DNA from: Centrapalus pauciflorus
Lineage: Eukaryota; Streptophyta; Magnoliopsida; Asterales; Asteraceae
NCBI GenBank assembly: GCA_020465985.1
Contig: JAANYP010001790.1
Coordinates: forward strand, 902,501 to 966,500
Length of the DNA stretch: 64,000 nt
Direction of reading: 5' to 3'
Below, piece after piece: positions 11,977 through 21,734 of the stretch (within the stretch, counting starts at the first letter, position 1; each line of letters opens with the position of its first letter). Below the pieces are notes generated by a model. It was not told the DNA's origin. It saw nothing but the letters and a program-made list of their open reading frames with translations, and ran no database searches. The position numbers and the translations under genes are program-made.

Positions 11977-13800
11977 CAAGAGTTTGAGACCGTATATTTA
12001 CTAAAATTCATGACTATAATTAATCTATTTTAAATTCCATCAACTATAGTAATCTACCTTCTATTTTAAATTCTACCATTTATAACAAACAAACTTTTAA
12101 TTTATCACAAATACCCAATATGTCCCAAGTCTAATATATCCAATAACATTTTAATATAACCACAACTAAAACTCAATTAATAATAGTCTTTGAAGAATAG
12201 GAGAGTCCGTTAGACGTAGACGCAGCCACTGAGTCATGCAATAACATTTTAACTTATATTTCTTAAATAATTGCATATTTATTTATAATCTTTTAGTTTA
12301 TTTTTTACTCTAGGATCATAATCCTTATTTTAAATTAAATATACTCATTTGTTAGTCCAACCCAGCCAATTTAATCAGTTGAATTTCTGAACCGAAAATA
12401 TAACAAAAATTTAAACAACGATCTTTTTTGATGCTAGGCCCTCCATTTAGGAAACTTGATAATACTTGTAAAAACTATAAATCATACTTGGAATGACATC
12501 TTTGCATCTTCATACTTTAATGAAGTACATAAATTATACATCCTTTGTAGAGGGTCTTATACTCAAAACATTATGGGGTTTAAATTTCATAAGATCTTGT
12601 GAAGCTCTTTATTGTTTAGCGAAAGTCTTCTTTTGCTGCCTATGGATCTGTCTTGTGCATGAATGGCTAAAGGGATTTCCAGGCAATCCGCTTCTAATTC
12701 ATGATACATTCACGGGTAGCTCTCGAAACCAAACAAGACTAGAAGGATCTTTCGATCTATATTTTCAAAGAGAGAGGTAGAAGTCAAAAGGAAAGACTTT
12801 CCAAAAGACTTAAATGCAAGCCCGTCTTTTAGGGTGTGTGAGAAGGTTCACCGCACAGGGCCTTCGATTTTGTAGGGCCGAGTATCAAACGAAGTACTTT
12901 GAATATTAGTTTCTCATTAATCATTATTTCGTTTTAAACATATTATATACCATTTTAGAAGTATTATTGAATACACAAACATATAAAGTTTGTCGTTCAC
13001 GACATTAATTAATTTACATATTAAAGCTCAGTTACAAATTGAATAATCTATTATTCAAATTTTTCATAATTAAGGGCCTATATCATATGCATGTGTACAG
13101 GGCCTCCAAAATCCATGGGACGGCCTTGCTTAAATGGATCGATATTATCAATTCTAATTAAACCGAACGTAAAAGGTTCATCTAACAGGAATGGGAAGTC
13201 AGGAACAATAATTTAATAAATCATTCTTTGTTATAATAGGGGTGTATAATGAAAACTTCCTAATCAATCGCGAAGGTTGGCCGTTGCTACTCTAGACTCG
13301 ATTTTTCAAGCTCCGCTCCTTATTGAAAACGAAACTAACGAACAATCAAACAAACTAAATTACTGAAAAGACGAAAAATCGTTGATTTCATATTTACTTA
13401 TTGATCTTTTTAAGTGTCCCAACTGGACAATTAATCTATGTCAGAAGGGATTGAATTGGATCGGACGGTTTTTACGTATTCATTCGTGTTTGGATTGAAA
13501 AACAATCAAATCTTTGCTGGTAACTGATTTTTTTTCTTTTTTTGACGGTTAACCACGTGGCGCATCTTCAAGGTGACATAGCCTAAATATCTTAAAAGAG
13601 AGTCGTTACTCAAACCACGTGTACCCTTATTTCCAAACCAAATTTTTACCAAACCCAAACCAACATACAACTTTTAATAAGTAAAATACAAGTCAATAAT
13701 GCAATAAATATCTTCAACTAGAAATTTCAGCTCTGGTTCCTCAGTCCTACCTCAATCAACCATCACCGGCTCCCACTTAAGTGGAAAGCCTAAAAAGAAA
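11977..13800. other. AT-rich spacer, possible small TIR element at ~12808-13136
   Basis: No supported gene; the 95-residue frame at 12493-12780 has no recognisable domain. A segment bounded by TTAAATGCAAGCCCGTC (12808) and the inverse-like GACGGCCTTGCTTAAATGG (13118-13136) could be a degraded TIR element. Two G-box-like CACGTG words occur at about 13554 and 13616, upstream of the small ORF at 13917. Confidence 0.35.
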
Positions 13801-13916
13801 ATCTAGATTTTAAAATCTACTTTTTAACCCACACCTTCATCTCTCTGTGTGTGTATATATATATATATATATATAGGCCTGTATGTATATGATTAAATGC
13901 AAGAAATTTAAAGAAG

Positions 13917-14174
13917 ATGAAGATGAAGATGAAGATGAAGATGAAGAGGATGATGATGATGATGATGATGATGGTGTTGCTTCTATCACAAGAAATGGTA
14001 TATGGTATGAAGAAGAGAAGCATGATGATGATGGATGATGGAAAGACAAAAAACTCCATGAAAACCGATGAAGAGCTTGAAGAACCCAACAACCACCACA
14101 GCATTCCAAGAGGATCATGGGAAAGTGGTCAGGGTCAAATTGGTCAATCTACTTCTTCCAATGATCATAACTAA
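13917..14174 (+). CDS. Hypothetical small peptide ORF in a (GAAGAT)/(GAT) repeat
   Basis: Not a recognised gene. 85 codons; the first 19 are low-complexity Met/Lys from the microsatellite (13915-13975). From the last Met of that run the sequence begins with a short hydrophobic stretch (MVLLLSQEMVYG), then a charged middle, and ends in a polar tail (HHSIPRGSWESGQGQ...SSNDHN). A hydrophobic start, acidic middle and short C-terminal motif ending in His-Asn is the layout of some plant secreted signalling peptides, but it matches no family I know. The antisense frames are repeat shadows. A tail of host peptide gene or pure chance are both possible. Confidence 0.25.
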   Translation: MKMKMKMKMKRMMMMMMMMVLLLSQEMVYGMKKRSMMMMDDGKTKNSMKTDEELEEPNNHHSIPRGSWESGQGQIGQSTSSNDHN

Positions 14175-14607
14175 TTAAGATTTCATTAATTGTATAACTT
14201 GTTTAATTTTCATGTTACACCACAAAAAATTATTTATTTCATTTTAGTTGATTTATGATTGGATAAAAGTACGTAGTAACAAAATAATTTACTTACGAGC
14301 TTTTATTGAGGAAATCAAGTTACTAGATATGTTGAATCGAGTTTTTTGAAGTTTGAGCTCAACCCAAATGCAAAAAAGGTGACTCAAAATGAGTTCAGGT
14401 ATATCAATTAAATAAATATTTATCGTATCTTTAAGCTTTTTAAACTCAACTTGAGACAAATAAAGTTTTAGGTTTTTCAAGCCAGGCTCGACCGTACAAC
14501 TTTAAAGCTCATCAAGCTATAATGCCAAGCTCGAGCCTAGCCTAAATCATTGGAGATTTAGTTCGGCTCACTTGTATGCCATCCTAACTTTCATCAATAC
14601 GTACAAG

Positions 14608-14608
<1 letters not shown>

Positions 14609-14650
<42 letters not shown>
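14609..14650. repeat. (TA)n then (GA)n microsatellite
   Basis: About 20 bp of TA followed by about 26 bp of GA, directly abutting the left end of the MITE at 14651. Confidence 0.9.
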
Positions 14651-14652
<2 letters not shown>

Positions 14653-14803
14653 GTTCAATGGAAAACCACAATGCACCTGAAAACTTGTGAAACTCACACT
14701 GCACCACTACAAATGTATCAAATTCCAGCGTGATGCATTTGTAGTGGTGCATGGAGGTTTTCCAAGGTTTTTCGATACATGTTGGTTTTCCATTGAAGCT
14801 CCA
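14651..14803. mobile_element. Hairpin MITE (element A of a TA-bounded chain)
   Basis: About 150 bp with terminal inverted repeats GGTTCAATGGAAAACCA (14652) and TGGTTTTCCATTGAA (14783-14797). An inner inverted repeat, GCACCACTACAAATG against CATTTGTAGTGGTGC, makes almost the whole element foldable. (TA)n arrays lie on both sides, one separated by (GA)n. No coding capacity. Layout resembles the microsatellite-bounded Micron elements known from rice; relation is inferred. Confidence 0.8.
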
Positions 14804-14820
14804 TATATATATATATATAT

Positions 14821-14898
<78 letters not shown>
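14804..14898. repeat. (TA)n microsatellite between elements A and B
   Basis: About 95 bp of TA with a few CA/GT changes. Confidence 0.95.
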
Positions 14899-15614
14899 GT
14901 GGGGTACCATATTAGACTGGGGAACCGGAGTCCATCCATGTTTGGTTATAAGATTAAAATGGTAATATAGTCAATTATGTTTATCTTAAATAATAGATGA
15001 TAACTAATAATTAATAAATTTCTTAATTATAGATATTTACTTCAATAACATATCTATAACAAATTTCAAAATGGGTTATAATGAACATGTTTAATTGGAT
15101 TCGACAATAGGTTTTCATGAACATGTTCTATCGGATTCGACGATAGGTTTTGGTGAACATGTTCAATTGGATTCGACAACGGGTTTTAGTGAACATGTTC
15201 AACCGGAGATGTCAAATAAATGTATTTATTATTTTCTTCAAACCGTTCGTGGAGGTTCAATTTCATTTACACGTTGTTGAACATAAGGAATCGGGGTTTA
15301 TTGTGTTTTTTGTTGCTGTTATAAACCAATATTGACGGTATTGAACATGTTCAATCGTGGTTTATAGAGTGTCATCATCATTGCACATTTCAGTATGATT
15401 ATAAGGAATATTATTAACTGAAATGGAGATTTTCATGAGATACACAGAATCTTTTATTCAAATTTAAAATTTTTAATACCATTTTTACCCCCAATATTAA
15501 TTAATGTGAGAAAGAATTTTAAACAAATTTTATATTATATTTTAATTATTTTAGTGATAAATGATTGGCTATAAATGGTTCCCCGGTACCCCAGTCTAAC
15601 ATGGTACCCCATTG
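14899..15614. mobile_element. TIR element B, TA-bounded, ~715 bp
   Basis: Left end TGGGGTACCATATTAGACTGGGG (first 20 shown by key words: GGGGTACCAT, TTAGACTGGGG) at 14900-14921; the inverse, CCCCAGTCTAA then ATGGTACCCC, is at 15589-15610. Both ends abut (TA)n arrays. Inside is a 36-bp minisatellite (15082-15225). No transposase. Confidence 0.8.
15082..15225. repeat. 36-bp minisatellite inside element B
   Basis: tgaacatgttc starts at 15082, 15118, 15154 and 15190, giving a regular 36-bp period with units reading ...ggattcgacaataggtttt. Because 36 is a multiple of three, the forward frame encodes a repeated 12-residue motif (DSTIGFxEHVxx) three times. The tract ends by 15225. Confidence 0.9.
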
Positions 15615-15617
15615 ATC

Positions 15618-15621
<4 letters not shown>

Positions 15622-15708
<87 letters not shown>
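15622..15708. repeat. (TA)n microsatellite between elements B and C
   Basis: About 87 bp of uninterrupted TA. Confidence 0.95.
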
Positions 15709-15712
<4 letters not shown>

Positions 15713-16976
15713 TGAGATCATTGCAGAACCTTAATTTCGTGCAGAACCATAGAACCAATCTAAACCATTAGATTATAATATAACACTAGGGATAAGATGG
15801 TAATTATACAATTAACATTGAATTAATAGCAGCCTACCAAGTTTGACTGTCCACATTGACTTTTTTTTTACTCTTTTAATATATAATGGACATGCAGTGT
15901 TGCATCGACGTTAAATATACGATATCAAAGTGTTCATTCGACATCGAATGGTCGTATGGGTAAAAAAATTTACGAAAAATAAACACGTAAATTTTTTTTC
16001 AAAAAAATATATTCATGACCGTTCTCGTTAAATCCACCAACTTTGACTACTAATTTTGACTATTATTTATCTCTGTTAATAATGAACGTATATGCAGTGT
16101 TGCATCGACGTTAAATATACGGTATCAAAGTGTTCATTCGATATCGAATGATCTCATGATCTCACCATGATATATTGCATCGTGGTCTGGGTAAAATTTT
16201 TTTTACGAAAAATAAAAAAATATATATCATAACCGTTCTCGTTAAATCCACCAACTTTGACTACTAATTGTGACTATTATTTTGGCTCTGTTAGTAATGA
16301 ACGTATATGCAATGTTGCATTTACGTTAAATATACGATATCAAAGTGTTTATTCGATATCGAATGATCTCATGATCTCACCATGATATATTGAATCGTGG
16401 TCTGGGTAAAATTTTTTTTACGAAAAATAAAAAATATATATCATAACCGTTCTCGTTAAATCCACCAACTTTGACTACTAATTGTGACTATTATTTTAGC
16501 TCTGTTAATAATGAGCGTATATGCAGTGTTGCATTGACGTTAAATATATGATATCAAAGTGTTCATTCGATATCGAATGATCTCATTATCTCACCATGAT
16601 ATATTGCATCGTGGTCTGGGTAATTTTTTTTTACGAAAAATAAACACGTAAAATTTTTTCGAAAAAAATATATCATGACCGGTCTCGTTTTAAAGAGTAT
16701 AAAATTCTCGTTTTTATGGTATAATTTTTTTGATTTAAAAATTAATAATATTAATGTTATTTTAATTTAAAGAAAAAAGATATTTATTTTGCTAATGTCA
16801 ATCTTTTTGCTATTTCCAATCTTTTCCTTTTTTACCCAAGAATTAAAATATCACTATTACCAATCTTTTTTTCACTAATTCCAAACTTAACTCTTTTAAT
16901 CAAGACCATTAGATTATTCTAATCTATGGACGATATTGGTTCTACAGTTCTACACTAAATTTAGGTTCTGCAATGA

Positions 16977-16980
<4 letters not shown>
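15709..16980. mobile_element. TIR element C, TA-bounded, ~1.27 kb with internal repeats
   Basis: Left end GAGATCATTGCAGAACCT at 15714; the inverse AGGTTCTGCAATGATCTC closes it at 16963-16980. Similarity between the ends continues inward for about 70 bp (AGAACCAAT...CCATTAGATTA). (TA)n arrays flank both sides. The interior is made of four ~200-225-bp tandem units. No coding capacity. Confidence 0.85.
15886..16700. repeat. ~200-225-bp tandem repeats in element C
   Basis: atgcagtgttgcat...cgttaaatatacgatatcaaag begins units at about 15892, 16092, 16317 and 16521. Each unit continues with ttcattcgatatcgaatg (an inverted repeat around ttcgatatcgaa), gatctcaccatgatatattgcatcgtgg (absent in the first unit), tacgaaaaataaa, and gttctcgttaaatccaccaac. 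Confidence 0.9.

Positions 16981-17070
<90 letters not shown>
16981..17070. repeat. (TA)n microsatellite right of element C
   Basis: About 90 bp of uninterrupted TA. Confidence 0.95.
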
Positions 17071-17073
<3 letters not shown>

Positions 17074-17632
17074 TGTCTTCCTACTTGCTACCGGTGTTAG
17101 TTTTCATACAACACAAAAACTTGGTCTGTGAGCATGTTTTCTTTTCTTGTTTCTGCAAACGTTGAATGTAGGGATGGAATTTCACCCCAAGGTTTATTAT
17201 GATGTGTATATATATATACACACACAGATGCGTATGTGTGACAGCAAAAATATATATACACATGTACAGATGCATACATGTGTGTTTGATATGCATTTAG
17301 AAATCACAGTTGTTGGTTCGGTTCCGGTTAATTACCGAACCGGGCGGACCGAACCCGAATGAAACAAAGAAATGAAACCGAGGACCGGATCAATACCCTA
17401 CATTCGGTGCTTGTCGGGACCGATACTGGTTCGGTTCGAAAAAATGGTCCAAATCTAACACCCCTACAATAGAGCGTTTTTTTTAAAGCCAATAGATACT
17501 TCTGGTTTTTATGAAGACCGTTTGCACAATTGCATCCATCCAATAACAGACCCAATAATGCCTAAAAACAAAACTACACAAAAGCATATAACTAGCCACG
17601 TCATAATTTGTTAAGAATAAGAGATGACATGT
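17071..17632. other. Spacer with a degraded GGTTCGGTTCCGG-type repeat
   Basis: No gene. 17315-17466 is rich in cggttcggttccggttaattaccgaaccgg-like words and ends ACACCCCTA, like the hAT MITE at 59552, so it is probably a decayed relative (TAGGGATGG at 17169 may be its other end). No TSD found. Confidence 0.4.
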
Positions 17633-17641
17633 AATTGTGAG

Positions 17642-17806
17642 ATAACCACTTGATATAGATCAATGGCTACCACCTTCCCTTTGATTGATTTTCGAGTCTT
17701 GCCAAGAATGTTTCTCATTAGGTGGAGGTGTGGGGCTTGGTCCTCACCCTTAAAGTGTCTAACAAAAAAAGTGTTAACAATTAACTACTAACTTTAGCCA
17801 TTAAAA
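17642..17806 (+). mobile_element. SINE, same family as at 4702 and 59540
   Basis: Starts ataaccacttgat..., carries ggtggaggtgtggggcttggtcctcaccc as in the 60.1-kb copy, and ends in ttaaaa. Direct repeats AATTGTGAG (17633-17641) and AATTGTAAG (17807-17815) flank it, a 9-bp TSD with one change. The flank on both sides belongs to another SINE family. Confidence 0.7.
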
Positions 17807-17815
17807 AATTGTAAG

Positions 17816-17870
17816 TGTGAGGTCACGGATTCGACTGTCGTCAAAAGCAAGTTGGAACTTAGGTGGTGGA
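17816..17870 (+). mobile_element. Older SINE-like fragment hosting the SINE insertion
   Basis: gtgtgaggtcacggattcgactgtcgtc matches the B-box region of the SINE-like copy read on the minus strand at 36170-36270 (gtgtgaggttacgggttcgac). The A-box side was not identified to the left of the inserted SINE. Confidence 0.5.
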
Positions 17871-18732
17871 AGTAAGTTCTAAAGTCTTCGTTTGAGGCAA
17901 ATGAGTAGTTTAGGAGTAGTGATAGCTTAGTTTACGGTTCAATAAAAAAGAAATTAAAGAATTAAATTTAATTGGGTTTGTTTGAGCGTGCGTCATGGGA
18001 TATGGATAATGAAAATCTTGAGAATCCATTTGACAGTCTTTGACTGTTTGTGCAGATTGACTAATGAGCTAGGCCTCCTCACTTTTGACTACGCCATTTT
18101 TCATTGACTCAGGCACCTACATTTTTTTTTTTTTTTTTTTAATGCTAGAAGGACACATGTAGGATCCTAGAAATTCTTAAAAATATGTTTTTTCTTGTTA
18201 TTTAAAGCTAGGGTGTACACATTCATAGATGTTCATGTTAAGAAAAGTTAATCAAAAAAGAAAGAAGTAATTAATATATGTATTTATTTGGTATAATGAG
18301 ATGTCTTTTTTTTTTATTCGGCATTGCTACACGTACATCCTTATAACTGTTTTTCGGTCTTTTTTTTTTCTCTAAGACAAATAAATATTATTATAATTAT
18401 AAAAAGGCATAAGTGGGTAAATATGTAAAAATCAAGGCCTACTAATCGGGTCGTATTTTGACTTCTCATATTTATTTGTAAGGATATCAATATCGTGTGA
18501 ATATATTTTCGAATCATTTATGTTTATGTTGTTTCATAACTAATAATTGACTAATTGTATCCATTTTTTTGAGAACAAGTTATGTCGTGTTCGCGCGTTG
18601 CGGCGGGATGTGTGCTGATTTATTTTTTCATAAAGTAAAATAACATGAAATAACATCCTTATAAATTACACTTTTAAAAATTTTAAAAACTTAAAAAAGT
18701 TATAAATGACAGTATATTACAAATTAATATAG
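17871..18732. other. AT-rich spacer
   Basis: No gene. Contains a poly(T) of about 21 at 18121-18141 and a GC-rich word cgcgcgttgcggcggg at about 18591, which is unusual in this context. Confidence 0.5.
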
Positions 18733-18737
18733 ATTAG
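18733..18737. other. TSD (ATTAG) of the Athila element, left copy
   Basis: Matches 34363-34367 exactly; 5 bp is the normal TSD size for Ty3/gypsy integrase. Confidence 0.95.
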
Positions 18738-19928
18738 TGACGGGTGTCGAATCCACCAAAATTTTATAACTCCTAATATCTCTAACTCAAATAAATTGTG
18801 ATAGTGATAAGCAGGCTCGATCCCACAGAGACTCAAATATTAAAATCTTTTGCCAAAAATAATCTAGCACATGTTATTGAAAACAATAAATGTAAAATGG
18901 GGGGTTTGTTTAAGATCAAAATAATAAAAACATGTAATAGTAAAACTAACTTAAAAACAATCGTACGGAGCTTCTAGTGATGGATGGTAATCGACCTCAA
19001 TTCAAGATTATATATCATAGACTATTTAACATGAATTTTTATGATTCCAGATTGATCATAGACAATGACAAGCATCACCATCCTGTTTATTCAAAATAAT
19101 AGATTAACTTGCAAAGCACAAAATTAACCCCTGATCGGTTAACAATTTCTAGTTTCGAACATAGAAATTAAATTACCAATCGCATTACCGTTCAAATAAA
19201 CACCAATCATGATTAACAATTAGTAGCCTAATTGTTTAAACCATACTACAAAAGTTTTTAACACAAAATTGAATCGCATGACAACAACTCAAAGTGTTAA
19301 CAGTTACTTTATCAAAACAAAGAACGATTACGTATTCTTAATTTTGATTAACAATCCAAAATTGAGACAAACAACTAACTGGCCAAATTAAATGACGTGA
19401 ATCAATAATGGTGAGGAAATTCTAACAAAACTTTTGTAAATAGAATCAACAAAAACCATACTCAAAGTCTCAATACAATCTTGAAATCAATCCATTATAA
19501 ACCCATTACCTAGAACTCGAAATTAGCTACTCATACCTCAATGCGATTACAAAAACAAACTTAAAAATTCTGAAATCCACCTATGCTTCGTCCCTTTCTT
19601 CCCTTTCGTTTCTGCCTTTTTTTTTTCCCGTCTCCCCTTGTTTCCTTTTTCTTTTGCTGCTCCGTCCCCACCAGAGGGAAAAAACAAGTCAAAAAAAATT
19701 ATAAACCCCTATTCTAACTGCTTCCCCCCACGTTTCCAATTTTCTTTGAAATTGATTAATGCTTCTAGACTTGTACAGTACAGCTTGTCAATGCATGGAG
19801 TAAAACCCACATACATTAGTCACGTGAATGGGCTCTATGTTTATTATTATTTTTTTTCTTTTGTCATGGAGGCTGCTTGAGACTTGATAATTTTGATCCA
19901 CACTTTGCTTCCAATTTATTACCTGGAA

Positions 19929-19991
<63 letters not shown>

Positions 19992-20111
19992 TTAAGGACC
20001 TGATTTCCGGTAAAAATTCAAATTCATTTATAATGAGAGACTTTTGATCGCTTAAGTACGTTATAATGCAAGGATTTTGATGGTAAAATATGTATAAATT
20101 AACACTTATCA
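18738..20111 (-). repeat. Athila 3' LTR, 1374 bp
   Basis: On the plus strand TGACGGGTGTCG ... CACTTATCA, that is TG...CA in either orientation. Nearly identical to the two halves at 27216-27912 and 33725-34362. A (TA)n tract at 19930-19988 is longer than its partner in the 5' LTR. The 80-residue forward frame at 19638 also occurs in part at 33934 only because LTRs are duplicated; it is not a gene. Confidence 0.95.
19930..19988. repeat. (TA)n in Athila 3' LTR
   Basis: About 59 bp of TA, against about 36 bp at 34209-34244 in the 5' LTR. Confidence 0.95.
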
Positions 20112-20128
20112 AATACCCCCACACTTAG
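20112..20128 (-). other. Athila polypurine tract
   Basis: Plus-strand aataccccc acactta, i.e. TAAGTGTGGGGGTATT in the element's sense, directly before the 3' LTR. A second copy of this motif lies at 21417-21430. Confidence 0.85.
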
Positions 20129-21734
20129 CTCATTGACCGTCCTCGGTAATGACATAATCTAGACATACAACGGTTTCAAGAATCAACCAAAAGTTTTCAA
20201 CATCCATAGCATTTCATGAGTTCAAACTAGACACTTATTATTAACTAGCATAACTGTACACTTCAAATTGACGTAAGCTAATTCCATGAAAACTCACGAA
20301 TGGGTATCAAAAATTTCCAACACTCAATTCACTCTAGTGGTTAAAGTCATGTATCTCTCAAAAACATCAATTCAACTAGAATGAGTTTTCCATAGGCTTG
20401 CGAAAACTCTCATCCGCCACTACTCGGATAAAATGCATACTCATGAATCAAAAGAGCTTTTTAGTGGTTGTAACATAACAATGCTTAGGGTAGGTAGGGT
20501 AGGATATAACTTGGGGCAAGGTAACTAAAAATCAAATAAATCAAATGGAGAATATGCACACAAAATACATGCTTATAAATGTGTAAGCATCATTTATTTT
20601 CATTTTCTTCTTTCATTTGATGACATTAAGCAGAAACATTAGACACTAATACACCAAGTCATCACTTATTTCTTTCTTTCTCTTTTTTTTTTTCACATCC
20701 ATACTTGATGACATGAAATAAAGATGTATGAAAGTAACACTATGTCATCAATTATTTCTCTAATCTCTTGTTCTCTCTTTTTTTTTTTTCCAGCTTTTTG
20801 CTTTTTTTTTTCTTTTTTTTTTTCTTTCAAAGCCTTCCTTATTCTTCTATAATAACCACATAAAACCTCATTTGCCATTTGATTGGGTAGGAAAGTGTTT
20901 GGCTTTGGCTTGTGACATGGCTAACAATTGGAAAAACAAAAGGCTCAAAGTGGCTAGCAACTAGGAAATCATACGTAAGGGTAGGCTTATGGCTAAATTG
21001 GCTAAAACAAAAATAGCAACAAGATGGCCTTTATCATGTTCACAAGCATGCATATATCAATGTAGTCTTGAAGAGAGCTAAAGCAAGTTCTAGAAACACA
21101 AACTAGAGAAGATGTAACACGCAAGAAATGAAAATGAGACTACTTTTAAATGTATAGTCTAAGGCTCAAAGTCTCACGGTTGAAATTTTGTTCACAAAAT
21201 TAGCAAAAGTCAACTTGATTCTGACACATTCATACTAACCAACTCTAAGTGTTCATCGTGAAACTCAATCATGCTATAGATTCTTGAAAACTTGCCATCA
21301 ACTTTTAACCATAAACATGCCATAGAGTCTTGCCAATGCACAAAGACATGTCAAAAGCTGTAAAAAAAAAAAATCGTGCCTCAAAATTTTGAAATCCCAA
21401 CATAATCATCCCATAATTACCCCCACACTTAATTCATGCATTGTCCTCAATGTATGCAAGGAAAGACATTTAAAAGCAGTAAAGGTTAAGGGGAAACAGT
21501 GAACTCCCCTGATTTGCAGAGTCTTCCTCGAATAGGACGAATAAGTGTGGCGAAAACATCCAAGAGACCATCATGCTTGAGAATATAACAACCTGAGAAC
21601 AAGGAGAGACCACTTAGACAAAGACGAATTAAAATGAAACTAAGAATGCAAAAAAAAAAATGCATAAATTAAAAGCTTGGGTTGCCTCCCAAGTAGCGCC
21701 TTTCTTTTATGTCTTTGGCTAGACCATAGTCCGC
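20129..21734 (-). other. Athila non-coding region between integrase and 3' LTR
   Basis: Some Athila copies carry an env-like ORF here; this one has none. The stretch holds several long homopolymer T/A runs (20680-20835) and, at 21417-21455, a second copy of the PPT motif together with its neighbouring words (ttacccccacacttaattcatgcattgtcctcaatg). Confidence 0.8.

Noticed and set aside
12493..12780. 95-residue open frame with some hydrophobic character
   Set aside because: No recognisable domain, AT-rich context and no conserved motif; considered chance.
14800..17070. CRISPR-like alternation of repeats and spacers
   Set aside because: Plant nuclear sequence; spacing is irregular and the repeats are TA microsatellites and transposon ends.
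17169..17466. hAT MITE with TAGGG...CCCCTA ends
   Set aside because: Similar wording to the element at 59552 but no 8-bp duplication and poor end match; listed only as a decayed relative.
18585..18610. GC-rich cgcgcgttgcggcggg as a Helitron hairpin
   Set aside because: Stem is imperfect and there is no clear terminus; left as an unexplained GC-rich word.
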